DNA from: Anaerolineaceae bacterium UBA5311
GTDB taxonomy: Bacteria; Chloroflexota; Anaerolineae; Anaerolineales; Anaerolineaceae
DNA: 16,714 bases
Direction of reading: 5' to 3'
NCBI GenBank assembly: GCA_002411175.1
Contig: DHRN01000015.1
Span: 15,747 to 32,460 of the forward strand
Part shown: positions 5,492 through 13,383 of the stretch, piece after piece
How positions within the stretch are numbered: position 1 is the stretch's first letter
Layout of the letters: every line of letters starts with the position of its first letter
Made by a program: the position numbers and the translations under genes
The notes under the pieces: model-generated
The model's database searches: none
What the model saw: the letters and a program-made list of their open reading frames with translations, nothing else
What the model was told of the DNA's origin: nothing

Positions 5492-6214
5492 TTATTTTGT
5501 TGCTTTTTTTAATTCCTGGATTGTTGTAAACAATCCTTTTTCATCATCGTATTGGTTTAACAAACTACCCCCGATAAACACGCCATCTGCTCCAGCGCTC
5601 TTCATCTCGCTGACTTGTTCTGGTGTGCGAATGCCAACTCCACAGTAAATTGGGAGGGTAATACCGCGGTTTCTTAGATATTCTATGCATTTTTTCGTGG
5701 TATCACAGCCCTCCCGAATGATGGTTGTTGGCGCAGGTGTCGCGGCAAGATAGATTAAGCCCTTCTTTAGTCTTAAAGCATTCTGGATTCTGCTTTCGGT
5801 CATTCCGAAGTCGATCGTTGCCGACATGCTGACACCGGCTTGTTCCATTTCCGCGGTTAATTCGGCGTCAAAATTCACACCAAGCAAATGAGCCATTCCG
5901 GACGCAAAATAAAACTCAAGGTACTTTTCGATACCGATAAGTCTCAAGGTCTCACCATAGATCAGATTCATGGTATAAGCCGCAGGGTTTTGCTTTTGAA
6001 AACTTTGGATGCTTTCCAGGTAGAGGTTGTAGTCGGAACATTTTGACAAAGCGACCCGCATGGACGCGGCGATATGGTCGGGTTCATACTTCGGGTCAAC
6101 TGGAGGAATGCTCATTTCGATGCCATCACATCCAGCTTCAAGATAGATCCCGGCAAAGCGCATACTTTCTTCCAGGGAAGGATAACCACAGGAGAGATAA
6201 CCGATTAAATTCAT
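5492..6214 (-). CDS. TrpA-like TIM-barrel protein (tryptophan synthase alpha homologue, stand-alone)
   Basis: A 240-residue protein with the TrpA fold signature: IGYLSCGYPS near the start, AGCDGIEMSIPPVDP (27-41) matching the loop that carries the catalytic Glu of TrpA (here Glu33), and CGVGIRTPEQV (191-201) plus FIGGSLL (213-219) matching the phosphate-binding glycines. The second TrpA catalytic residue, the Asp of LADGP, aligns with Glu44 in KYEPD, and the loop around it is rewritten. No trpB or other trp gene is nearby. The likely chemistry is TrpA-like carbon-carbon cleavage or isomerisation of a phosphorylated substrate other than indole-glycerol phosphate. The ATG at 6214 overlaps the kinase stop codon as ATGA and is preceded by GAAAGGAA; a TTG 24 bp upstream is less likely. 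Confidence 0.82.
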   Translation of the reverse strand: MNLIGYLSCGYPSLEESMRFAGIYLEAGCDGIEMSIPPVDPKYEPDHIAASMRVALSKCSDYNLYLESIQSFQKQNPAAYTMNLIYGETLRLIGIEKYLEFYFASGMAHLLGVNFDAELTAEMEQAGVSMSATIDFGMTESRIQNALRLKKGLIYLAATPAPTTIIREGCDTTKKCIEYLRNRGITLPIYCGVGIRTPEQVSEMKSAGADGVFIGGSLLNQYDDEKGLFTTIQELKKATK

Positions 6215-7176
6215 TGGTTTAGATTCCTTTCGATGCAATCTTTTCTTGTGATTAAGCGTTTATACAGGCTTTCTTTGGAAGGGGAATTTGTAATACATCC
6301 ACATTTTTCAATAATGAAAGAGGACAAGGTACTTCCAAGCTGGGCGCATTCTACGGGGGTTTTGTGGTGGCAATATCCATGCATAAAACCGGCGACATAG
6401 GCGTCACCCGCACCTGTGCAATCTACATCTCCCTGCGTAGGTGAGGTTTCGATGTGGTACGCGGAGACGCCACCCGCTTCTTTTACCCAGATATCGCTGC
6501 CGTTCTTGCCATCGGTGACCGCGATGACTTTGGTGGACCCGTAATCGAACAGAGCGGTGATATCAGACACTCCCAGGGCGTCAAGGATGATGCTCTTTTC
6601 AAAATTGTTACAGAATACGACCTCAGCCGCAGGCACTGCCAGGGTAAGCACTTCTTTGGTAAATATGGTTGTATCTGATCTCATCGAGAAGGCGAAAGGC
6701 AACTTGTGCTTTTTTAGCTTATCCAGGAAGGCGAGGATGTTGTCTTTATTGTCGATGGAAAGGATCGCCATGCGTGATTTTTCAAACAGAGCGTCATCCA
6801 TCGGATGGGGGGTGCGTTCGCCTTGCTTAAACTTCCCGGAGAGGGTTAATCTGTTCTTATTCTCGTCCTCAATAATCAAACCAATTCCTTTTGATTGATC
6901 CTGAATATAGTGAAGACCTTCTTTCGAAATACCGATATTGTCGAGCACTTTCTCATATTTTTCAAGCGTGGGTCCCTGGATTGTAGTGGCTAAGACGCAA
7001 CGCTCTCCAAGCTTTGCCAGGTTGTAGGCAATGTTTAAGCCCGTACCACCATAGAACAACTCGTCGAAGTTCTCGTTTTGTACGTAGCAGGTAATATCAT
7101 CGCGATGAATGGTGTCTACTTTTAATATGTAGTGACAACCCATCCCACCAAGAACTATGAAATCGTATTCTTTCAT
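6211..7176 (-). CDS. PfkB-family sugar or nucleoside kinase
   Basis: A 321-residue ribokinase-fold kinase that transfers phosphate from ATP or ADP to a sugar or nucleoside hydroxyl in the cytosol. Visible motifs: FYGGTGLNIAYNLAKLG (41-57, PfkB signature 1 and substrate pocket), NNFE (190-193, the Asn-x-x-Glu metal motif), VTDGKNGS (220-227, nucleotide loop) and DCTGAGDAYVAGF (252-264, signature 2 with catalytic base Asp258). The late segment FIIEKCGCITNSP resembles archaeal nucleoside kinases and ribose-1-phosphate kinases more than fructokinases, though this is only by eye. Its ATG overlaps the preceding phosphorylase stop (ATGA), and its own stop overlaps the TrpA-like start in the same way. 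Likely substrates are the sugar-1-phosphate released by the phosphorylase, or the nucleoside itself. Confidence 0.9.
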   Translation of the reverse strand: MKEYDFIVLGGMGCHYILKVDTIHRDDITCYVQNENFDELFYGGTGLNIAYNLAKLGERCVLATTIQGPTLEKYEKVLDNIGISKEGLHYIQDQSKGIGLIIEDENKNRLTLSGKFKQGERTPHPMDDALFEKSRMAILSIDNKDNILAFLDKLKKHKLPFAFSMRSDTTIFTKEVLTLAVPAAEVVFCNNFEKSIILDALGVSDITALFDYGSTKVIAVTDGKNGSDIWVKEAGGVSAYHIETSPTQGDVDCTGAGDAYVAGFMHGYCHHKTPVECAQLGSTLSSFIIEKCGCITNSPSKESLYKRLITRKDCIERNLNQ

Positions 7177-7976
7177 TTTTTTATCAGATGCCCGTATTTC
7201 TTATCAAAGATCACAAGAGAATCCAAGGACAACCTGCAGAGAGCCTCTTCCATCTCGTCGTATCTTTCTTTATCTGTGTGCAAAACTTTTTTTAAGCGGT
7301 CCCTGATGACGGTTGTCATACACAAGGTGCCCACCATAATTCCCATCAGGTTGCCGACTTTTATTAGCGGGGCAGATTCAAAGTCTTCAAACACAATTCC
7401 CAAATATTTATTGGTTTTATATTCGTCTTCGAATGAAGGCAGGTCGGGGGTCATGGATCTGCGGTAGGCTCCGAATTCAGTTATTGAAGTGCGGGCGAAT
7501 CCGCCGTCGTAACTTTTTACAATTCCGGATACAAACGGATAGCCGCTTTCCTGGACGCTCTGTTCGATACACTCCACAAGTTTTGGATTCACGACAATTG
7601 GGTAGTTTTCTGGCGCGTACTTGATACTGACAGAGTCGTTTGCCATCCCGGCTGTCGCGATTACAAATTTAGCAAAATCGTCATCTTCAGTCGGACCCGC
7701 GGTTCCCATTCTGACCAAAACTTTCGCGCCACATTCGTTCAGTTCCTCCAGCATTTCCACCGCGGAAGCGCTGCCCATGCCAGTGGAGCTTATGGTGATG
7801 CGGACACCTTTGTACATGCCGGTGTACGTGTTGTACTCGCGGCTAAAGGCGATGTGCCTGGCGTCATCCAGATACTTTGCCATTTTTTCGACCCGCCAGG
7901 GGTCGCCTGAAATAACAACATATTCGGAAACATCTTCAGGGGTCAATTTTGAATATAACGTTTTTCCATCAATCAT
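7173..7976 (-). CDS. Uridine-phosphorylase-family nucleoside phosphorylase, paralog 1 (kinase-proximal)
   Basis: A 267-residue PNP/UDP family protein predicted to split a nucleoside with phosphate into a base and sugar-1-phosphate. Phosphate-site residues are in place: GDPWR (24-28, with Arg28), Arg46 in SREYNT, and RMGTAG with Arg89 and Thr92. The ribose site, EMES in uridine phosphorylase, reads DFES (198-201): the terminal Glu is kept, the first Glu is Asp and Met is Phe. The Gln-x-Arg pair that reads uracil is absent; that region instead carries FGAYRRSMTP (168-177), shared by all three paralogs. GGAGG lies 7 bp before the ATG. It is translationally coupled to the kinase by an ATGA overlap. 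It is very similar to the neighbouring paralog at 8032-8832. The base specificity is unknown and probably not uracil. Confidence 0.88.
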   Translation of the reverse strand: MIDGKTLYSKLTPEDVSEYVVISGDPWRVEKMAKYLDDARHIAFSREYNTYTGMYKGVRITISSTGMGSASAVEMLEELNECGAKVLVRMGTAGPTEDDDFAKFVIATAGMANDSVSIKYAPENYPIVVNPKLVECIEQSVQESGYPFVSGIVKSYDGGFARTSITEFGAYRRSMTPDLPSFEDEYKTNKYLGIVFEDFESAPLIKVGNLMGIMVGTLCMTTVIRDRLKKVLHTDKERYDEMEEALCRLSLDSLVIFDKKYGHLIKK

Positions 7977-8031
7977 ACTAATCCTCCAGTTTTAGTGCTT
8001 TTGTTGTGCCGGCAGAACATTGCGACCGGCT

Positions 8032-8832
8032 TCATCCAGCTTTCTGACCGTATTTCTCGTCATAAATCACTACAGCATCCAATGCCAACCGGCATAAGGC
8101 ATTTTCCATTTCACTGTAAAGTTCCTTGTCGGTATGCATTACTTTTTCAAATCGATCTTTGTATGTGGTTGTAATACAGAGAGCGCCAACAGAAATTCCC
8201 ATCAGATTGCCGACTTTGATAAGCGGCGCGGATTCAAAATCTGTAAAGCGAACACCCAGATACTTCATTTTGATGTAGCGTTTTTCAAAAGAAGGTGGGT
8301 CTGGCATCATGGAACGACGGTAGGCGCCAAATTTTGAGATTGAGGTCAAGGCGTCTCCGCCATCGTGGCTATAGACGATCCCTGAGACAGATGGGTAACC
8401 GCTTTGTTTCACGCTTTCTTCCAGGGATTGCACAAGCTTGTTATCCACTACGATGGGATAATTAGCTGGAGCGTATTTGATACTGACCGAGTCGGAAGCC
8501 ATGCCCGCCGTGGCGATCACGAATTTTGAAAAATCGACATCATCTGTCGGGCTGGCAGTACCCATCCTGATGACCACTTTGGCGCCGCATTCGTTTAGTT
8601 CTTCAAGCATTTCGATCGCTGAAGCGCTGCCCATGCCGGTTGAACTGACAGTCACGCGCACACCCTTATAGAAACCAGTATAGGTGTTAAATTCCCGGCT
8701 GAAGGCGATGTGTTTTGGTTCGTCGAGGAGTTTCGCAGCCATCTCGACCCGCCAGGGGTCACCATTCAATAAGACATAATCAGCAACATCGTCCGGTGTT
8801 AATTTTGAGTATAAAGTCTTTCCGTCTATCAT
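8032..8832 (-). CDS. Uridine-phosphorylase-family nucleoside phosphorylase, paralog 2
   Basis: A 266-residue paralog of the gene at 7173-7976; the two share the same start, MIDGKTLYSKLTP, and the same spacing of motifs, so they come from a tandem duplication. Phosphate-site residues Arg28, Arg46, Arg89 and Thr92 are kept, and the ribose-site motif is DFES (198-201). Differences cluster in the region expected to line the base pocket (about 154-200, for example SHDGGDALTSISKFG against SYDGGFARTSITEFG) and near the C-terminus, which hints at different base preferences rather than simple gene dosage. AGAGGA precedes the ATG. It is separated by 46 and 55 bp from its two neighbouring paralogs. Confidence 0.88.
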   Translation of the reverse strand: MIDGKTLYSKLTPDDVADYVLLNGDPWRVEMAAKLLDEPKHIAFSREFNTYTGFYKGVRVTVSSTGMGSASAIEMLEELNECGAKVVIRMGTASPTDDVDFSKFVIATAGMASDSVSIKYAPANYPIVVDNKLVQSLEESVKQSGYPSVSGIVYSHDGGDALTSISKFGAYRRSMMPDPPSFEKRYIKMKYLGVRFTDFESAPLIKVGNLMGISVGALCITTTYKDRFEKVMHTDKELYSEMENALCRLALDAVVIYDEKYGQKAG

Positions 8833-8878
8833 TTTTTCCTCTTCTTAAAATAGTTAATAATCCATCGGGACGGATGGT

Positions 8879-9697
8879 TCATTCATTAATTGCTTTCGCG
8901 CCTTTGCCAAACTTTTGGTCGTAGATAAAAAGCGAGTTTAGGGCAACCTGGCAGAGGACATCTTCCATGGACTGCATAAAGGCTGGGTCGGAATGCATAA
9001 TTTTTTTATAACGATCGCGCACTACGGTAGCCAGGCAGATGGAACCAACCGCAATTCCCATCAGGTTGCCAACTTTGATCAGGGCGGGGGATTCCAGGTC
9101 TGAGTATTTGATGCCCAAATAGTTTTCTTCGGTACGCAATTCTTCGAAGGTCTTCATTTTTGGAGTCATAGAGCGTCGGTAAGCGCCAAACTTTGTGAGT
9201 GAGATTAAAGATTCACCCGCGATGCCCGTTCTGACAATTCCTGAAATATATTCGTAGCCGCTTTCACTGACACTTTCCTTGATGGATTCGACCAGCTTTG
9301 GGTCCACGACAATGGGGTAATTTTCAGGGGCATAATTAATGCTTACAGAATCATCCGCCATCCCCGCGGTGGCGATCAGGAACTTGGCAAAGTCTTCGTC
9401 ATTGGCAGGCGCGCCTGAGCCCATGCGCAACACGACTTTCGCCCCACAACTCTTCAATTCCTCTAAAATTTCAACGGCAGAAGCAGCTCCGATACCAGTG
9501 GAACTGACTGTGATTCGGAGGTCCTTATAAAAACCAGTATGCGTGTTAAATTCTCTGCAGAAAGAAATATGTTCGCCAGGATCCAAAAACTTCGCCACTT
9601 TGTCAGCCCGCCAGGGGTCGCCAGTGAGGATAACGTATTCTGAAACATCATCAGAGGAAAGATTTGAATACAAGGTCTTTGTTACTTCTTTTTTCAT
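8879..9697 (-). CDS. Uridine-phosphorylase-family nucleoside phosphorylase, paralog 3 (most divergent)
   Basis: A 272-residue third member and the first phosphorylase gene in transcription order. The fold and motifs are the same: GDPWR (26-30), CREFNT with Arg48, and ribose-site DLES (200-203). However, the RMGT loop is RMGSG, so the phosphate-site Thr is Ser94. The shared FGAYRRSMTP motif is at 170-179. It carries four extra N-terminal residues and a longer C-terminal tail. Only a weak Shine-Dalgarno is seen (TTGGTG), and the gene follows the permease stop by 14 bp, so it may be translated partly by coupling. Its divergence suggests an older duplication than the one that produced the other two. 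Function is as for the family; specificity is unknown. Confidence 0.87.
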   Translation of the reverse strand: MKKEVTKTLYSNLSSDDVSEYVILTGDPWRADKVAKFLDPGEHISFCREFNTHTGFYKDLRITVSSTGIGAASAVEILEELKSCGAKVVLRMGSGAPANDEDFAKFLIATAGMADDSVSINYAPENYPIVVDPKLVESIKESVSESGYEYISGIVRTGIAGESLISLTKFGAYRRSMTPKMKTFEELRTEENYLGIKYSDLESPALIKVGNLMGIAVGSICLATVVRDRYKKIMHSDPAFMQSMEDVLCQVALNSLFIYDQKFGKGAKAINE

Positions 9698-9711
9698 GAT
9701 TACACCAATTT

Positions 9712-10632
9712 CTATCTAAAAATCCTTTCAGGGTTTTTTCTGGCAACAGGGTATTCAGTAACCACCAATACGATTAACATAGCCAGGTATGGCAACATAC
9801 CAATTAATGATGCGGTTGTGCTGTCAACGTAGGCTGTGATACGAATCTGGACGGCTTTTGCCAAGCCAAACAAGAGTGCGAACAATGTTGACCTAACCGG
9901 TTTGTTTCGCCCACACATGATTGCTGACAGACAAATGTAACCTCTTCCAGCGATCATTCCGTTTGTATACATTCCCAGGTTTTCAACAGCCATGTTGATT
10001 CCACCGAGTGCACAACAGATCGCGCAAATGGTCAAGGCCATATAACGAATGCGCTTTACATTGATGCCCAACGATTTGGCTGCATCCTCGTTCTCACCAG
10101 TAACCCGCAGATGCAAGCCAAATTTGGTTTTGTAGAGAATTATTGTGAGCACAACGACGACAAAGAAGGACGCGTAGGTTAAGAAAGTGTGGTTATTAAA
10201 TATCGTGGATAACACGGGAATCGATCGTAATATTGGAAGGTCTTTAATCATCAGAGCTGGGTCGATAAATTGTCCGGCGCCCAAACTGCTTTTCTTATTG
10301 AAAACTGCGATCATGAAGAAAGGGATTACGCTGGCTGATACCAGGTTGATGGAAAACCCGACAAACAAGGGGCTTCCGCCAAATTCGAATACCAAAATGG
10401 CAAATAAGTATTGGACCAACAGACATAAAATTAATGCCAATAAGATTCCAAGCCAGACTTGTTGGGTCACCAGTGTAAAGAAGATCGATCCAAACGCGCC
10501 AAAAGCCATGATTCCTTCGAGCGTGAAATTCATAACGCCTGCCCGGTTTGTGTACAAGCCGCCGATAACTCCAAACAAGAACGGAGTGGACATGGCAATG
10601 GTCATGTGTAATAAATCAAGTAGAAATTCCAT
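9712..10632 (-). CDS. ABC transporter permease, nucleoside/BMP type (second permease)
   Basis: A 306-residue, highly hydrophobic protein of the branched-chain/ribose-type permease family (BPD_transp_2), corresponding to the shorter NupQ/YufQ-like permease of nucleoside importers. Typical features are TPFLFGVIGGLYTNRAGVMNFTLEGIM near the N-terminus, the cytoplasmic coupling stretch GENEDAAKSLGINVKRIRY (about 179-197) that contacts the ATPase, and AGRGYICLSAIMCGRNKP after it. Roughly eight to ten membrane helices are expected. The ATG is only 2 bp after the stop of the other permease, so the two are co-translated and probably form a heterodimeric pore. Confidence 0.92.
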   Translation of the reverse strand: MEFLLDLLHMTIAMSTPFLFGVIGGLYTNRAGVMNFTLEGIMAFGAFGSIFFTLVTQQVWLGILLALILCLLVQYLFAILVFEFGGSPLFVGFSINLVSASVIPFFMIAVFNKKSSLGAGQFIDPALMIKDLPILRSIPVLSTIFNNHTFLTYASFFVVVVLTIILYKTKFGLHLRVTGENEDAAKSLGINVKRIRYMALTICAICCALGGINMAVENLGMYTNGMIAGRGYICLSAIMCGRNKPVRSTLFALLFGLAKAVQIRITAYVDSTTASLIGMLPYLAMLIVLVVTEYPVARKNPERIFR

Positions 10633-10634
10633 GG

Positions 10635-11723
10635 TTAAAATTTCTCCATTTCTAATACTTTTTGTACCTCTGGAATATCTTCTTCCTTTTTCTTCCAGAA
10701 AAGGAGCTTTTTATTTTTCAAAAATTTCACTGATAGAAACAGGATCATCGAACTCTGGATGATCTGGATAATTTCACCAGGCACTCCAAACTTTACTTGT
10801 AAAGAAACGCCGCCAAACTTAAAGGCTCCGAAGACGATGCTGGAAACGATGGTGCCCAGAGGCGTGTAACCGCCCAGCATTGCCGCGAGCATGCCGTCCC
10901 AGCCCAGCCCTTCAGCAAAATTAGGAAGGAACCGGTGATGGATTGCCATAATCTCGATGGCGCCAGCGAGACCAGCGATGCCTCCACTGATCAAAAACAG
11001 GTGGATGATTTTCTTTGAGACTCTCATTCCAACGGCGTCAGCGAATTCTTGTTGTTTCCCTAATGCCGATATTTCATAACCGAATTTTGTCTTTTTCATC
11101 ACCACCCAGGCGGCTATACCGACGACAAGGGCGATTATTATTCCGGATGTCAAATTGTTTTTCGGGATGAAGGCGGGTAAGATCGCTGCCGCTTCGATTG
11201 GTTTTGTTGATGAGTATTGGTAACTGTAAGCAAACGGACCGTTTGTCAGATATAAAAACAACGTTATGGCTACATAATTAAGCATTAACGTCGTTACCAT
11301 CTCGTTGATACGAAAATGAGCTTTCATAATTGCCGGGATTAAGGCGAACAACATTCCACCCAGAATTCCACCAATTAAGCAAATGGGTATATGCAGCCAG
11401 GCTGGCAGCCCGGTCAGGGTAAAGCCAAGATATGCAGCCGCGAACCCGCCACAAAGCATCTGACCCTCGCCGCCCAGGTTCCAGACTCCTCCCGAAAAGG
11501 CGAGGACAACACCAATGCCAGTAAGCATTATTGGTGTAGCGAACGTGAGCGTATTTAAGAAACCGGTTCGATTAAAAAACGCGGAGTTTATTATGGAAGC
11601 ATAAACCTCAAAGGGGTTTTGACCAGCGATAATAATCGCGATTGCGCCGAGTATTAAAGAAAGCGTTACGGGGAGCAAGAAATTAATAACTTTTACAAGA
11701 TAATCGTTAACTTTAGTTTTCAT
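10635..11723 (-). CDS. ABC transporter permease, nucleoside/BMP type (first permease)
   Basis: A 362-residue hydrophobic permease of the NupP/YufP type, the longer partner in BMP-dependent nucleoside importers. It begins with a helix (VINFLLPVTLSLILGAIAII), contains the family-typical GGVWNLGGEGQMLCGGFAAAY, an ISALGKQQEFADAVGM coupling loop and AEGLGWDGMLAAMLGGYTPLGT. The C-terminus is lysine- and glutamate-rich and cytoplasmic. The ATG at 11723 overlaps the end of the ATPase gene by 11 bp; a TTG 12 bp upstream would add four residues. Translational coupling with the ATPase is expected. Confidence 0.92.
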   Translation of the reverse strand: MKTKVNDYLVKVINFLLPVTLSLILGAIAIIIAGQNPFEVYASIINSAFFNRTGFLNTLTFATPIMLTGIGVVLAFSGGVWNLGGEGQMLCGGFAAAYLGFTLTGLPAWLHIPICLIGGILGGMLFALIPAIMKAHFRINEMVTTLMLNYVAITLFLYLTNGPFAYSYQYSSTKPIEAAAILPAFIPKNNLTSGIIIALVVGIAAWVVMKKTKFGYEISALGKQQEFADAVGMRVSKKIIHLFLISGGIAGLAGAIEIMAIHHRFLPNFAEGLGWDGMLAAMLGGYTPLGTIVSSIVFGAFKFGGVSLQVKFGVPGEIIQIIQSSMILFLSVKFLKNKKLLFWKKKEEDIPEVQKVLEMEKF

Positions 11724-13299
11724 TGCCACACACAAATTCTTCAGCCAATACGGGTTCAGCCATTGTTTTCGCTCCTGCCATGTACAAGCCTAATTCTTCG
11801 TTTGAAATGTCATCACCAGAAAAACTTCCCACAATTTTTCCGGAATACATAACCAATATTCGGTCTGAAAGTCCTACAACTTCATTCAGGTCGGACGATA
11901 CCAGGAAAATACTTCTTCCTTCGTCCCGCATTTTGAGTAACTGCCTCTGAACAAATTCTGTAGAGCCCAAATCCAGACCTCTGGTTGGCTGGCAGGCAAG
12001 CAGGATTAAAGGATCTTGCTGAATTTCACGGGCAATGATTATTTTCTGGGCGTTCCCTCCAGACAATTCCGAGACGACTGGATCTTTGGAAGAGAGTCTG
12101 ACATCAAATTTTTGTACTTGTTTATCCCGGTTTGTCTGGATCGCCTTGCTTCGCATGAATCCATGACTACAGAATTCATCTTTCGTGTGGTATCCCGCAA
12201 GCAGGTTGTAGCTGACATTCATACTTGTGCATAATCCACGGACAAAGCGTTCTTCAGGGATAATCCCCATTCTGTTTTTACGTAATCCGTCGGGCCAATT
12301 TCCAGTAACATCTTTTCCCGAGATGTAAATTTTCCCTTTGGTCGCTTTCATCAGTCCTGTCAGGACCATGATCAATTCAGTCTGACCATTGCCTTCGACA
12401 CCAGCAACCCCAACTATTTCTCCCCGTTTGACTGCAAAATTTATATCCTGGAAAACTTTTTTGCCATTTATGTCTTCAGCGGTCAAATCTTTGACTTCAA
12501 AAACAACCTCAGAGCTTACCTCTGGGTTTGAAGTCCGGGTAATCGACTTTACCCTTCGCCCTACCATTTTTTCGGACAAATATTCGACCGATGCATCTTT
12601 GTTGTTTACAGTAACAACATGCTTCCCCGCTCTGATTACACTGATGGAATCAGCGCACATTTTGACCTCAGCAAGCTTATGTGTGATGATCACAATTGTT
12701 TTCCCTTGCCGTCTCAACTCGTTTAAGTTTTTCATCATCATTTTGACTTCCTGAGGTGTGAGAACCGCTGTGGGTTCATCCAGGATCAAGACTTCAACAT
12801 TCCTGTTCAACATCTTCAGTATCTCAAGACATTGTCGTTCGCCCACGGATATTTCGGACACGATATCATTTGCCTTAAGTTTGAAGTCAAATTTGTCGAT
12901 TAGTTCCTGCGCATTTTTCTGTTCTTGCTGCTTATCAATAAAAATACTGTCAAATTGCCTGCCGCCGAGATTAATTTTTTTATGTTTCTCCACGCCGAGC
13001 ATTAAGTTTTCATATACTGTCAGTGATGGTACCAATTTAAAGTGTTGATGGACCATGCCAACCCCCTGGTTAATCGCATCCAACGGTGTTTTTAAGGTTA
13101 CAGGAGTTCCGTTGTAACGAATTTCACCATGATCAGGTTGTAAGAGCCCGAATAACATATTCATTAATGTAGTTTTTCCAGCGCCATTTTCTCCGATGAT
13201 GGCTCTTACCTCCCCCTCTTCGACAGCAATACTTAAATTATCCACCGCAGTAAAATCACCAAACTTTTTTGTGAGTTCAATGGTTTCAATTTTTTTCAT
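11713..13299 (-). CDS. Fused two-domain ABC ATPase of a nucleoside importer
   Basis: A 528-residue protein with two nucleotide-binding domains in one chain, as in NupO/YufO- and RbsA-type systems. Domain 1 has Walker A GENGAGKTT (36-44), the signature stretch ISVGERQ and Walker B VLILDEPTAVL. Domain 2 has the degenerate P-loop GVEGNGQTEL, signature LSGGNAQK and LLACQPTRGLD, in which the Walker B acidic residue and catalytic Glu are replaced. This asymmetry is normal for the BMP-linked subfamily and means that only the first site is fully hydrolytic. It energises uptake through the two downstream permeases. It starts 84 bp after the lipoprotein gene, the intervening gap holding a large hairpin. 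Confidence 0.95.
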   Translation of the reverse strand: MKKIETIELTKKFGDFTAVDNLSIAVEEGEVRAIIGENGAGKTTLMNMLFGLLQPDHGEIRYNGTPVTLKTPLDAINQGVGMVHQHFKLVPSLTVYENLMLGVEKHKKINLGGRQFDSIFIDKQQEQKNAQELIDKFDFKLKANDIVSEISVGERQCLEILKMLNRNVEVLILDEPTAVLTPQEVKMMMKNLNELRRQGKTIVIITHKLAEVKMCADSISVIRAGKHVVTVNNKDASVEYLSEKMVGRRVKSITRTSNPEVSSEVVFEVKDLTAEDINGKKVFQDINFAVKRGEIVGVAGVEGNGQTELIMVLTGLMKATKGKIYISGKDVTGNWPDGLRKNRMGIIPEERFVRGLCTSMNVSYNLLAGYHTKDEFCSHGFMRSKAIQTNRDKQVQKFDVRLSSKDPVVSELSGGNAQKIIIAREIQQDPLILLACQPTRGLDLGSTEFVQRQLLKMRDEGRSIFLVSSDLNEVVGLSDRILVMYSGKIVGSFSGDDISNEELGLYMAGAKTMAEPVLAEEFVCGNEN

Positions 13300-13324
13300 T
13301 ATTCCGTCCTCTTCAAAAGCAACC

Positions 13325-13365
13325 TGGGTTGTAGTCCCTGCGAAATTCGCAAGGGCTACAACCCA
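13325..13365. promoter_or_regulatory. 41-bp intra-operon hairpin between the lipoprotein and ATPase genes
   Basis: TGGGTTGTAG at the left end pairs with CTACAACCCA at the right end, and the arms continue inward to GCGAA/TTCGC with one mismatch and one wobble pair, giving a stem of about 20 bp and almost no loop. The minus-strand transcript lacks a proper U-run after it. It is best read as a transcript-stabilising or attenuating structure that lets the lipoprotein be made in excess over the membrane parts; a mobile palindromic repeat is the alternative. Confidence 0.65.
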
Positions 13366-13383
13366 TCATCAAGGAGTAAAGGT

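Noticed and set aside
5492..6214. Calling this a genuine tryptophan synthase alpha chain
   Set aside because: No trpB or trp genes are nearby, the Asp-Gly-Pro catalytic loop is replaced, and the gene is coupled to a sugar kinase.
11713..13299. Damaged second ATPase domain
   Set aside because: The changed Walker residues (ACQPTRGLD) are normal for BMP-linked nucleoside importers, so this is not decay.
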